DNA of 64,000 nucleotides. Source: Torymus aiolomorphi (Eukaryota; Arthropoda; Insecta; Hymenoptera; Torymidae). Position 1 is the first letter of the stretch. Every line of letters begins with the position of its first letter. Below the pieces are notes generated by a model, which was not told the origin of the DNA, ran no database searches, and saw only the letters and a list, made by a program, of their open reading frames with translations. This document shows, piece by piece, positions 1-10,010 of this stretch. Location: positions 115,613,235 through 115,677,234 of the forward strand of contig CM070874.1 in assembly GCA_036365515.1 (NCBI GenBank), in the 5' to 3' direction. Both the position numbers and the translations under genes were made by a program.

Positions 1-2
1 GA

Positions 3-185
3 ATAGACTGCAATAAAATCAGAACAATCTTACATGAAGTAAAATACACTAGAAAGGGCTATGCCCTAATATTACAATATAAAGGAAGGAAAACAACCGT
101 CAAGTATGACTGTATAACATCGGAAGTCTATGTGGATAAGACTATGCTTGACGCATTATTATTAGATACTAGAACATACATCTGA
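3..185 (+). CDS. 3' end of an unrecognised coding sequence (5' end outside window)
   Basis: An open frame enters from the left edge and runs 60 codons to TGA at 183-185. The peptide is lysine-rich, with a segment reading KGYALILQYKGRKTTVKYDC, and I do not recognise the family. The next frame starts 45 bp later, and both are followed at 2562-2580 by a poly(A) run. Together they look like the tail of one retroposed or RNA-derived element. The base composition (AT-rich, A-rich codons) matches the next frame. It could be the C-terminus of a retroelement polyprotein or of an integrated RNA copy. I see this only as an open frame, so function is unknown. Confidence 0.4.
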   Translation: MDCNKIRTILHEVKYTRKGYALILQYKGRKTTVKYDCITSEVYVDKTMLDALLLDTRTYI

Positions 186-685
186 TCGATAACCAAATGT
201 ATACGACACCAATTTCACTCACACCAACGAATGACAAATTATAACTACACCAAATTAAAAAAATTCAATAATGATAGATACTTGCAAAATATAAACATAA
301 TCGCAGACAGCATAATCCAGTTATTTACTACAGAAACGGAAGAAAAAATTAAACAACCAAAAAAAGTATATTCTTTTATAAGAAAATTTACTAAGTGGCC
401 CAACTCGAACAGTAATCCATAAACAAAAACATAGAACAAAAATTGTCCTTATTGCCATGATTCTAAAACACGTGGAATTAAGCATACCCATTTCTTAAAA
501 AGCACTGATACAACTGAAAATCAAGGAAAAAATAAAAAACCCACCAAAACAGAACATAATGGAATAGAAGAAATATATGATATGATTGACAATATATCCA
601 ATGAAAATAGAATTAAATTACTACAAAAACCAGTAACAACAGAAGCAGGAAACAAAACAACTACAAACAACATGCGTATGACATA

Positions 686-2010
686 GGGGAGGGCGGGGCA
701 CGTGTGACACCCTAACTTTGATTAAAAATAACAACTAAACCATGTATTATTTCAAAATGAACAAAAACGGAATAATTAGATCAGAAAAAAATAAAATAAA
801 ACAAACTATTAACTTTTTTTTCATTTTCTTTTAATTATTGATAAAATACAGAAAAGAAATTATGAAAAAAATGCTCTACGTGCCCCACCGGCGGGTGGAT
901 TGTGGCACCCGACGGGGCACGCATGGCACGGTCAAATTTAATATTTTACTATAGGTATTTTTTTCAATTCTTTTTTCCAGTAATTAATACTTTAATAATT
1001 ATACCATAATAAAATTTTCAAAAATCAAATAATTAGTCTATTGAAAATTTAAAATTTTATTTTTATTAAGGAACATAACAATTTTTATTTTAAAATAGAT
1101 TATTACATTTTAATAAATGATTATATATATTTTTTAAATTCCTTCTTATAAAATATGATCACAACATAATACTTTTGTTTGATTAACAAATTATCATTAT
1201 TATTACAATAAGTTTAAATTTATAAAGATTTCGCATCATTTTCATCTATGTAGCATATTTGAACTACCTGACCATTGAAAAAGGCAGTTTGAGTATCTAC
1301 AATTGATTCTTCAGGTATTACTTCTCTAAAGTAATTTTCATTATTTATGGAAGCTGAATTATTATTAACAATGGATAAATCAAGCTGATTTGTGTTTAAG
1401 TCTTCAAGTGGCTTTTTTCTACTCTAAATATAACTTAATACGCAGTCGAAATAATCGTTATTTACTTATTAATGTAATAATTGAAACTAAAAACTACTTA
1501 AAACTAAATTATTGCACTGCGTAGTTGTTAACCCATCTTGCTCCGTTTTTGGTTTGTAGGTTACACCACTTCGCTCGGCGGCCGCCGCGGCGCACTGATA
1601 CGCCCGAGTGTGCCACGCGTGCCTCGCCAGGGTGCCACGTCATGCCCCATTTTAATACCATTTTCATTTCTTAATTATATTATTTATAAAGATTTTCTGA
1701 AAATAACAAAAACAGGGCTTCAAAGATAAAAGTTGAAACTATCAAATAGGTTTGGTCTCATTTAGAAAAAAATCATTTTCTCGTTGCTCCAAGCGACTTA
1801 AAAATGAAGTCAACCTTGTTTCTAAGCACCGATTTTCAATCTTATTAAATTAAATGTTAAACATTATCTATAATCTCAAAAGTATAGAGGAAAATTCTAA
1901 AAGCATATCTCATTAGGTTTACGTAAAAATTACATTTTTTGCATTCATTAATATTAAAAATATGAGGGTGCCAATCTTACCTACCTGACACGTTATGCCC
2001 CCCCCCCCCT
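686..2010. mobile_element. TA-flanked DNA element, Tc1/mariner-like, internally degraded
   Basis: Left end GGGGAGGGCGGGGCACGTGT and the inverted right end (C-rich run at 1998-2010 preceded by CTGACACGTTATG) form an imperfect GC-rich terminal repeat of about 22 bp. TA lies on both sides (684-685, 2011-2012), the target duplication of Tc1/mariner elements. The inside is AT-rich apart from two internal GC-rich patches (about 880-935 and 1550-1650) that repeat a GGGGCACG..TGGCAC theme. Insertion is exactly inside the 231-2360 ORF and removal restores frame. Family assignment rests on TA target and TIRs only. Confidence 0.5.
1220..1428 (-). pseudogene. Possible C-terminal coding remnant inside the TA-flanked element
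   Basis: On the minus strand about 65 codons are open and end in TAA at 1220-1222. The peptide has a plausible protein composition (KKPLEDLNTNQLDL ... EESIVDTQTAFFNGQVVQIC), unlike the low-complexity frames nearby. It lies inside a TA-flanked transposon, so a transposase C-terminal tail left after internal deletion is the natural guess. No catalytic motif is present. It starts just after a stop at about 1430 with no good ATG. Confidence 0.3.
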
Positions 2011-2360
2011 ATGGTGATATTAACTACCTAGGATCAAACAAAGCACTTTTTTATTTTGATAGAGGAATCAGAGGCAAGCAAACTTTTACTAATTCAATGT
2101 ACCCACTAGATGCACAACCAAAACACAAGGATATAGTAGTAATAGATGAAATAGTCTTCACATCAAACTCTAAATGCGATTCGAGTAACCAACACAGGGA
2201 CATGTTCCCTCATTATAGGGTCACTTGTGCAGTTGGGCTTACATGCCCAGCTCGACTCAACAAACATGAAAGGATAATTTATGCAAGAAACAAGAATGCA
2301 ACAACAGAAACACCTACAACTGCGAGATCTAAGCTAATAAGATATTGGTGGGAGTGGTAG

Positions 2361-2581
2361 TGACATAGTTTTATTTATATTTGAAATTTGTCTCTCCCTG
2401 TAACCAAGTTACAGGAGAGTAAACAAATACGCTCTAAAAGAAATGTATTAGATTGTAAGTTTAGCTTGTAAGTTTATTATATATACCAGACCAGTATACA
2501 GGAAGTGACTTCCTCTGCTGGACTACTTTTGTAATGTAATTTTGTATTACTCTAGTTAATAAATAAAAAAAAAAAAAAAAT
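2361..2581 (+). other. 3' untranslated tail with hairpins and poly(A)
   Basis: After the stop at 2358 come a strong hairpin at 2392-2419 (CTGTAAC-CAA-GTTACAG, extended by CTCTC/GAGAG) and a second, weaker set around 2490-2520 containing GGAAGTGACTTCC. AATAAA is followed directly by an A run at 2562-2580. This is the layout of a reverse-transcribed RNA 3' end (LINE-type or retroposed). No target duplication could be defined because the 5' end is outside the window. Confidence 0.5.
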
Positions 2582-2664
2582 TTTAAACTCAAGCGGCCGG
2601 GTGACGCGAGGTCCACGTACATAAGGTCCGTAGACGTGCGACACTAAGCAAGGCGGTTATTTAA

Positions 2665-3160
2665 GGCCGAATTCATCTCAAATCAGGTGGTCCGCGTATA
2701 CCTATGTCACTGATCATTTTGGAATGAAATTATTCATGTTCTTCTCCAAAAATTATTTGACACGTATTTTTTTATTTATTTTTTTGTTTTATCAAAATTT
2801 CATGCGTTCAGCGATACCAAAAAATTCCGAGAAAATTCTTATTTAGAAAAAAAATTTTTCAATGTAATTTTCAAATGGCTACTGTTTCACCAGTTTTTTA
2901 TGCTTTGAAGCAGGTAACAGATAATTTTACTCAGTTTTGAGCCCTCTTTCACATTCTCTATGTTATTTAAAAAAGAAATAAAAAGTGCACGAGTTATGCA
3001 CTTTTTACTGAAAAATGCACTTTTTAGAAAAATGCATTTTCCTCGAAAACCCCAATTTTTTTTGCACAATTTTCGTATATCGTGATAGAGGGCCTAAATA
3101 CCTATCTAGATGTATTTGTGAGATTCAGAACATTTGCACTGGAATAGCGATCACAAATGA
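2665..3160 (+). repeat. Left terminal inverted repeat of the 6.8-kb transposon
   Basis: The inverse match of 9015-9506. It contains the shared subterminal run AAAAATGCACTTTTTAG, the block around CCTCTTTCACATTCT and the inner end GGAATAGCGATCAC. Differences are scattered substitutions and 1-4 bp indels, so the arms have diverged since insertion. Confidence 0.85.
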
Positions 3161-3188
3161 AATGTACACATAAGTATGTATTTATTTT

Positions 3189-3477
3189 TTATCTGCGTCT
3201 TTTAGATTTTTTATTTTTATACCTTTTTTTTATTTTTATACCTATTTTACTACCTTTGTTTTTCTGCTTCATTGTTCTTAATTCAGTAAGCGGACTATCA
3301 GCGGTCTTTGCTGTCAAACAATGTACTTTATCATCACATGTTTTTTTAACCCATATATGAGTTTTTTGAATTCCAGGATACTTGGAGTTGTAAGCCAATC
3401 AATATTTTTTTCTTTTCTGAATTGTTCTATTTCAACATCTCGTAAATGTATTATTTTAATAGCATCAGTATATTTGG
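3189..3477 (-). pseudogene. Transposase fragment D (C-terminal)
   Basis: On the minus strand the frame resumes at about 3477 after a HINE-like insertion and reads KYTDAIKIIHLRDVEIEQF, then KNIDWLTTP. A frameshift at about 3382 moves it into the frame PGIQKTHIWVKK ... TAKTADSPLTEL, ending in a basic tail (KKRYKNKKSKRRR) and TAA at 3189-3191. Joining fragment C to D across the insertion gives an uninterrupted reading (IHVQ-KYTDAI). A short basic C-terminus is usual in DNA-binding transposases. The fragment has no catalytic residues of its own. Confidence 0.6.
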
Positions 3478-5107
3478 TTCCTCTTAGAGGAAGCTTTGTG
3501 ATAGTAAATTTTTGAGTTGTTGTAAAAACATGTTATAATTATGTTTAGAGGTTTTCTGAATCAAAATACATGGTTTTTGAAAAATGTCTGTATGGATGTA
3601 TGTGTGTGTGTGTGTGTGTCTGTGTGTGTGTGTATGCGTGTGTATACGCCTGGATCTCAGCTTCTACTCGGTCGATTTTGACCAGACAGGTCTCATTTTT
3701 TTTGTTTTTTTTTTGCGTGATGGTGGGTCAAAAATCCATTTTTTGATTGGGTCGATGCGTTTTTGTTTTTTTTTCAAATTTTCGACTTTCTCAAAACTGC
3801 TTTTTGATTTTTTTTTTTATGATAGGATCGAGTTATTCGAATCTGATGGGTAGCGTTCGAAAGAGAATTAAAATACCTATATTTTCTAAAAAAAAAAGTT
3901 TCTAGCTATCACGGTTCTTTTGTTATTAACAAAAACGTGTTTTTTTTTAGAAGCTTATAACTCCTAAACTTAACGGTCAATTTTTTTAAGAAAAATCATG
4001 ATAATACAGAATATAAATAGCTATAATCTGTTAAAATTTGAATACATTCTGTAGGCTAAATTTTGAGTAAAAAATTGAAAAATGAAAAAAATCAGTTTTG
4101 TATGTCCAACGATTATAAGAGTAAAATTGACTTAATGGCTTCAAAATTCCTTTTAGAGGTAGATTTTTTATAGTTCTCGGTCGAGTTCTTTGGGCAAAAT
4201 GATTGGTCCATAAATTTCAGAGATATTTGAGGTTAAAAATTTTTTGACATTTTTTTAAAATCGTAATTTCTCGAGAACGGCTCTATGTATCTGAATGGGG
4301 TGGGTAGCATTCGAAAGAGAATTAAAATACCTATATTTTCTAAAAAAATTAATTTTCTATCTATCACGGTTCTTTAGTTATCATCAAAAACAAAAACGTG
4401 TTTTTTTTTTTAAAACTCAACTCCAATGATGTTATCATCAATATATTATAAAAGTATATAGTATTGGCGTCAAAATGTAATATGTTTGAATTTTCAAGAT
4501 TGAATTCTTGAGTTTAAGTATTCAAAACTGATGAATAATTAAAATAGTATAAGAGTAGGTGGCGCTCCGATCGGGGTAGCGTGTAGTGCAGTATGTATTC
4601 CGGCCGGGTCCAACAAGCTGTGGGTTAGTCACGAATCCCGCAGTACTGCATACAATGCATTATGAATGCATTATATTCTGCATTACTATCATTTATTTGT
4701 GAGTTATGAACTTTTTTAAAAACACGTTTTTGTTAATAACAAAAGAACAATGATAGCTATAAATTTTTTTTTCTTATAAAATATGAATTATGAAATATAA
4801 AAGAAACACGTTTTTGTTAATAACAAAACAACCGTGATAGCTATTTGTTTTATTATAAAATATAGATAGTTTACTTCTATTTCAAATGATAACCTTATTT
4901 ATCAGCTCAAAATTTATATAAATTTGATATAAATAAATAATAAATAAATAAATTTAAAAATTAACAATTTTTAATATTCATAAATGAATTTAATTATAAT
5001 TATGCAATAAATTTTTTAAAAAATTATAAATTTTGTTATTAAAAATTAATTAAAGGAATCAACAAATTACCGTTGAGGAAGCTACGGGCCAATGAATTGG
5101 CAGCGGT
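3478..5107 (-). mobile_element. HINE/Helentron-like element, copy 1
   Basis: On the minus strand the element begins near 5107 with ACCGCTGCCAATTCATTGGC (itself a hairpin) followed by TAGCTTCCTCAA. It ends at 3478-3492 with the hairpin TTCCTCTTAGAGGAA. A (GT)n microsatellite lies close to this end (3597-3646). It carries an extra segment of about 220 bp (4433-4660), including GC-rich sequence, that copy 2 lacks. No target duplication: it sits in an A-run of the transposase gene. A terminal hairpin, a short inverted subterminal repeat (GCTTCCTC/GAGGAAGC), a microsatellite and absence of a TSD together recall Helentron-associated elements. No Rep/helicase coding is present. Confidence 0.5.
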
Positions 5108-5343
5108 TTTTGAACATGTATTGCAAAATCATTTGCGTTTTGAACAGCTTCTTCAAGGGGCTCTCGAAGATTATGCGAAGTAGCATAATGCTTTATAAGT
5201 CCACCCACACCATCTACAGCTCCTTTGCCGTGCCCAGTAGCAGAGAACAACCATTTTATATCATACGGTGCTCGTTTTAATTCATCTAATTGAAAGCGAT
5301 TTTTAAAGTGACTAGCGGCGCCGTCGGATACGATGGTAATTTT
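5108..5343 (-). pseudogene. Transposase fragment C with second catalytic-type aspartate
   Basis: The minus-strand reading starts KITIVSDGAASHFKN, continues FQLDELKRAPYDIKWLFSA and TGHGKGAVDGVGG, and ends NDFAIHVQ at the edge of HINE-like copy 1. VSDGAA has the form of a strand carrying a catalytic Asp in RNase H-fold transposases. The GKGAVDGVGG block is highly patterned and could hold the third acidic residue. Upstream it joins fragment B (CCDSVK) in frame when copy 2 is removed. No stops occur inside. Confidence 0.65.
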
Positions 5344-6814
5344 GCTTCCTCCTAAAGGAAGCTTTGTGATAGTAAATTTTTGAGTTGTTGTAAAAACATG
5401 TTATAATTATGTTTCGAGGTTTTCGGAATCAAAATACATGGTTTTTGAAAAATGTCTGTATGGATGTATGTGTGTGTGTGTGTGTCTGTGTGTGTGTGTA
5501 TGCGTGTGTATACGCCTGGATCTCAGCTTCTACTCGGTCGATTTTGACCGGACAGGTCTCATTTTTTTTGTTTTTTTTTGCGTGATGGCGGGTCAAAAAT
5601 CCATTTTTTGATTGGGTCGATGGGTTTTTGTTTTTTTTTTCAAATTTTCGATTTTCTCAAAACTGTTTTTTGATTTTTTTTTATGATAGGATCGAGTTAT
5701 TCGAATCTGATGGGTAGCGTTCGAAAGAGAATTAAAATACCTATATTTTCTAAAAAAAAAAGTTTCTAGCTATCACGGTTCTTTTGTTATTAACAAAAAC
5801 GTGTTTTTTTTTTAGAAGCTTATAACTCCTAAACTTAACGGTCAATTTTTTTGAGAAAAATCATGATAATACAGAATATAAATAGCTATAATCTCTTAAA
5901 ATTTGAATACATTCTGTAGGCTAGATTTTGAGTAAAAAATTGAAAAATGAAAAAAATCAGTTTTGTATGTCCAACGATTACAAGAGTAAAATTGTCTTAA
6001 TGGCTTCAAAATTCCTTTTAGAGGTAGATTTTTTATAGTTCTCGGTCGAGTTCTTTGGGCAAAATGATTGGTCCATAAATTTCAGAGATATTTGAGGTTA
6101 AAAATTTTTTGACATTTTTTTAAAATCGCAATTTCTCGAGAACGGCTCTATGTATCTGAATGGGGTGGGTAGCATTCGAAAGAGAATTAAAATACCTATA
6201 TTTTCTAAAAAAATTAATTTTCTATCTATCACGGTTCTTTAGTTATCATCAAAAACATAAACGTGTTTTTTTTTTAAAACACATAACTCCAATGATGTGT
6301 GACAAAATGAATTAAAATGTTTAAAAATTATATCTATTATAATCTAATATAATTATGAATTATGCATTATGAATGCATTATATTCTGCATTATTATAATT
6401 TATTATGAACTTATTTAAAAAAACACGTTTTTGTTAATAATAAAAGAACAATGATAGCTATAAATTTTTTTTTCTTAAAAAGTATGAATTATGAATATAA
6501 AAAAAACACGTTTTTGTTAATAACAAAACAACCGTGATAGCTATTTTTTTTATTATAAAATATAGGTATTTTACTTCTATTTCAAATGATAACTTTATTT
6601 ATCAGCTCAAAATTTATATAAATTTGATATAAATAAATAATAAATAAATAAATCAATTTATAAATTAACAATTTTTAATATTCATAAATGAATTTAATTA
6701 TAATTATGCAATAAATTTTTAAAAAATTATAAATTTTGTTATTAAAAATTAATAAAAGGAATCAACAAATTACGGTTGAGGAAGCTACGGGCCAATGAAT
6801 TCGCAGCGGTTTTT
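5344..6814 (-). mobile_element. HINE/Helentron-like element, copy 2
   Basis: Same family as 3478-5107. On the minus strand it starts near 6814 with ACCGCTGCGAATTCATTGGC and ends with the hairpin GCTTCCTCCTAAAGGAAGC at 5344-5362, with (GT)n at about 5467-5512. It is close to copy 1 along most of its length apart from the segment unique to copy 1. It is inserted in an A-run between the codons for CCDSVK and ITIVSDGA without a clear target duplication. Confidence 0.5.
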
Positions 6815-7139
6815 TAACTGAATCACAACAATTTTCTTTCAAAAATTTTATAATTTTTTGTACTGCTAGCAAAGCATACGCTGAATCATGTTTTCGGTCA
6901 TTACTTATGACTGCGAAACTTTGTGTCGAATCCCCTTGATAAGACACTGCTGTGAAAATAGAAATTTGTTCATTAATCCAATGATTTCCTTGAACAGCTT
7001 TATTATGAATCACAGCCCAGTTTTCAGCGAAGTCTATTTGAAGAACTAAATGATGTGGGTCTTTTTTAGCATTTTCTCTTTCTGCTTTTATAGCTTTGCG
7101 TTGTATATTTTTTACATACATGTGAGTACTAACCTTCAT
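6815..7139 (-). pseudogene. Transposase fragment B with first catalytic-type aspartate
   Basis: The minus-strand frame opens at ATG 7139, which overlaps the TGA of fragment A as ATGA. It reads THMYVKNIQRKAIKAE, then LQIDFAENWAVIHNKAVQG, ISIFTAVSYQG and LLAVQKIIKFLKENCCDSV before the HINE-like insertion. QIDFAENW is the kind of strand that holds the first Asp of an RNase H-like DDE/D catalytic core. The overlap with A could be a one-base frameshift in a single ancestral ORF or, less likely, translational coupling. Frame continuity with fragment C across copy 2 favours a single protein. Confidence 0.65.
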
Positions 7140-8407
7140 GGTCCAAACCGAAAGTCAACTTTAAAAGCAGAAATTGACAGTGTTTTTTTAATCATGTTTC
7201 CATTATCCCACAAAGCATATGTAATTTCTTCTGTGCCTTCTATATCTTGGAGTTTTAAAACATGAATAGTAATTCCGTTACTGCTTGGACAAATTTTACA
7301 TTCTTGTAAATAGCATAAATCAGATGGCTCAGAACACATTGTTGCGTTTATTATTTGTGACCAAATTTCACCCAACTCGGTAACGTTACTCCCTCTGAAA
7401 TTAATTAAGCTCGTAAGAAATAAATCATAATTTTCGCAATAGATACAGAGACAAACTTCTTTGATGGGGGAAAGTAAAACATATTTTGGTCGCATACTAT
7501 AAAACTTCGATTTACCAATTCTCAATTCGGAATAATCATTTTTAAATGCTTTATACGTTGCTTTCAGACTTCGAGTAAGAAAACGTGTAACTTTCTTCTC
7601 TTTCTTATCATTTATTTTAACGATAATAACGTCACTCTTATTGGAACTCTGTCTTGAACAATTAAAATCGTCATTTATATAATATTCCATAACAATTTTT
7701 TCGGTCCTTTCATCAATTGGATGACCTGTGTATGCTTCTGGTTTGGAATAAACTCCCTTTTCTTGTGCAAGATTTTTCGCTCTTTCTATCATGTACATTG
7801 TTATGTCTGGAAATAAGGATGAAATTTCATTTTTCGTTAAGGATGAGGGTAGCAAAGTCAGAATTTTTATTTTTTCTGATACCGTAGAACACTTTTGCAA
7901 GGCTAAACCAAGATTTTGTATCCATTCTGTACAATGGCATACAGTTGATTCGTTTACTGTTATAGAAACGTCATAAACATTGTTCAACTTCACATCAAGG
8001 GTATTAGACAATGTTGAAAGTATATTTTTTTTCTTCTTTTTTACGTAATTTTCAAGTGATTTTTCACGTATAAGATTTTTTCTCTTAAGAGGCGATACAG
8101 AACCTAAGAAAGATGTACTTATTTCATTATTAAATTCTTCGATGCGTTCTGGAGTACTTGGTAAAAAATCTTCATCTCTATCAACTACGTTGTCGGTAAC
8201 TTCATTATCCGTTATAAATTCATTGTCAGTGCTACTCACCAATTTTAAAGCACGATTGTAACAATGTTGACACAGATATGTAGATGGTGTCAAAGGTAAA
8301 TTAGGATAGAGGTGCTTCAATGGATGAGCAAGATACTCAAGTTGTTTGAAACGTACGGAACTAGATTTGTAACAGATTTTTTTTCTGCTTGTGTAAAAAG
8401 TCTGCAC
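7136..8407 (-). pseudogene. Transposase fragment A (N-terminal 423 codons)
   Basis: Largest intact piece. The open frame continues upstream to about 8515 (YLKPSSFGKLLHIYTLSTQL) without an obvious ATG, so the start is uncertain or lies in another exon. Features: a C-x2-C (LCQHC) near residue 47, an acidic stretch at about 66-95, a lysine block (KKKKK) at about 124, a cysteine pair CHC at about 158, a region RFLTRSLKATYKAFK, and a cysteine cluster CLCIYC ... CYLQECKIC at about 317-372. The paired cysteines suggest zinc-binding before the catalytic core. It ends at TGA 7136-7138, directly overlapping fragment B. I do not recognise a named superfamily; the whole protein would be near 700 residues. 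Confidence 0.65.
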
Positions 8408-8608
8408 ATTTGATTTTCTCCGTTGACTAATATTGAGATATCGTAGTTGAGTTGATAAGGTGTAAATATGTAATAATTTTCCAAAAGATGATGGTTTTAA
8501 ATAAGACGAGATGTGTGATATATATAGCAGAAACCGAACTTTTCTTTGTAAATGTTAAGTCAAACCATATCCATCTAGCGGACAAATCTACTAGTACATA
8601 AACTCATA

Positions 8609-8897
8609 CACTGAAAAAACTCTGGCACGCAAGACGTTCCAAACCCAAAACAGAAGTCGCCCCGACGATTGCGTATGTCTGTTGTTCCTGCTAAGGGAGC
8701 TCTCACGTCCCTGTCGGCTTCAGAGACGTGCCGAGACGAGTGCGTCGCATGGCGGTTGAGCAGACGCCCCGAAAAAGGGACGGCAGAGCTCGCTTGCCGC
8801 ACAACAGACTTGCCGCGCGAGACAATAGACGTACATAACCTTAAGACGACCTCCGTAAAGGAATAAAGACGTTTCTCGTGCCAGAGTTTTTTCAGTG
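8609..8897. mobile_element. TA-flanked MITE (Tc1/mariner-like)
   Basis: Terminal inverted repeat CACTGAAAAAACTCTGGCAC at both ends, with TA on each side (8607-8608 and 8898-8899). The 289-bp body is GC-rich in an AT-rich context and contains its own internal hairpin (CACGTCCCTG .. CAGAGACGTG). No coding frame of interest. It lies between the transposase gene and the right TIR of the 6.8-kb transposon, so it is a later insertion. Confidence 0.7.
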
Positions 8898-9014
8898 TAC
8901 AAGTAGGCGCACGTACATGTATATGTACGCACAAAGATAAACATCTCTATATTGACTGTAATATCATTGGCTATATATAAGCGTTAAGCGTGAAAAATTT
9001 GTTTCTATGTTATC

Positions 9015-9506
9015 TCATTAGTGATCGCTATCCCAGCGCAAATGTTCTGAATCTCATAAATACATCTAGATAGGTATTTAGGTCCTCTATCACGACATAA
9101 GAAAATTGTGCAAAAAAAATTGGGGTTTTCGAGAAAAATGCATTTTTCTAAAAAGTGCATTTTTCAGTAAAAAGTGCATAACTCGTGCATTTTTTATTTT
9201 TTTTAAAAATAACATACAGAACGTGAAAGAGGGCTCAAAACTTAGTAAAATTATGCGTTACACGCTTAAAAGCATAAAAAAGTGGTGAAACAGTAGCCGT
9301 TTGAAAATCACATTGAAAAATTTTTTTTCTAAGTAAGAGTTTTCTCGGAATTTTTCGGTATCGTTAAACGCATGAAATTTTGATAAAACAAAAAAATTAA
9401 AAAATACGTGACTAATAATTTTTGGAGAAGAACATGAACAGTTTCATTCCAAAATGATCGGTGACATAGGCATACGCGGACCACCTGATTTGAGATGGAT
9501 TCGGCC
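9015..9506 (-). repeat. Right terminal inverted repeat of the 6.8-kb transposon
   Basis: The inverse match of 2665-3160, ending ATGGATTCGGCC at 9506. Matching pieces include AAAAAGTGCATAACTCGTGC (9169-9188) and ATAGGTATTTAGG (9071-9083). Confidence 0.85.
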
Positions 9507-9515
9507 GTTGATAGC

Positions 9516-9700
9516 ACTCAAAATCATAATTTTAATACGATTTTTCAGCTCTCGTGATATAAAATACTGTATGGCACTGGTGCGTAAGATGATTTTTACC
9601 ACATTCGACTTTTCTCACTCGCTTCGCTCGTGCGAAAAACGTCTCCTTCGGTAAATAATCACATTCCCCACCCGTATCATAATGTACTATTACATAATTA
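9516..9700 (-). repeat. Hairpin module S, copy a
   Basis: Inverse copy of 10786-11007 and 41186-41411. At its centre (minus strand) is the GCGAAGC minihairpin (9621-9627), flanked by GA mismatches and a long outer stem in which ACCG.. pairs with the ..CGGT side of the flank. The module begins 10 bp from the end of the large transposon. Confidence 0.6.
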
Positions 9701-9849
9701 GTCTCGCCGATATATATTTTGCCACCGACAATGATAACTCCGTAATAGCATGCATTCAGCTTCTCGCATGTAACCCGACTAATTCTCACTTTTTCTGCTC
9801 TGACTCTTAGAAGTCTTTCATTTCATCAAAGCTCGAGCGTGTTGAGTTG

Positions 9850-9916
9850 GATGCCCGCCTCGACATTTGCGGCACGAGCGCAGCGAGTGCTGCCGATCGG
9901 GGGGGGGGGGGGCATC
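9850..9916 (+). repeat. Hairpin module G, copy 1 (with poly-G run)
   Basis: GATGCCCGCC at 9850-9859 pairs with the G-rich end GGGGGCATC at 9908-9916. Inside, GGCACGAGCGCAGCGAGTGC folds into a stem with tandem GA mismatches and a GCA triloop (9878-9884). A 12-base G run (9901-9912) forms part of the outer strand. The same module recurs at 40477-40542. Confidence 0.6.
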
Positions 9917-10010
9917 GAAAACATCACGTTCGAAAACATCAATTTTCTACACACTTCTTTCTCATCTTCAGATTCGTCGGATGAGGACAATTCATTATTA
10001 ATGAACAGTC

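Larger units (their letters stand above)
231..2360 (+). pseudogene. Unrecognised ORF with CCHH-like motif, split by a TA-flanked insertion
   Basis: The first part runs from ATG 231 to 685 and the second from 2011 to TAG at 2358-2360. Two in-frame stops (420-422, 432-434) break the first part. Just after them is CPYCHDSKTRGIKHTHF, a possible C-x2-C...H-x-H zinc-binding motif. The second part has YGDINYLGSNKALFYF and a C-terminal basic tail ending IRYWWEW. If bases 686-2010 plus one TA copy are ignored, the two parts are in the same frame, which is direct evidence that this was once one ORF. I do not recognise the protein. It could be from a retroelement or from an integrated RNA-derived sequence, given the downstream poly(A). 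Confidence 0.5.
2665..9506 (-). mobile_element. DNA transposon with ~490-bp terminal inverted repeats, superfamily not recognised
   Basis: Two inverted arms (2665-3160 and 9015-9506) match over nearly 500 bp, starting GGCCGAAT..CATCTCAAATCAGG at each end. Between them on the minus strand is a broken transposase gene in four pieces (8407 to 3189). The 6.84 kb span shrinks to about 3.75 kb when the two nested HINE-like insertions are subtracted. A 289-bp MITE (8609-8897) also sits between the gene and the right arm. The bases outside the arms (TTAA at 2661-2664 on the left, GTTG at 9507-9510 on the right) do not give a matching target duplication. Long TIRs plus an RNase H-like transposase mean a cut-and-paste element, now dead. 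Confidence 0.75.

Noticed and set aside
3584..3853. 89-codon frame with Cys-Val repeats
   Set aside because: Translation of the (GT)n part of HINE-like copy 1.
7136..7139. ATGA stop-start overlap as a translationally coupled two-gene unit
   Set aside because: Possible, but the RNase H-like core is split in a way that fits a one-base frameshift of a single transposase better.
2661..9510. TTAA target duplication for the large transposon (would suggest Kolobok or piggyBac)
   Set aside because: TTAA is only on the left (2661-2664); the right flank is GTTG, so it is not supported.
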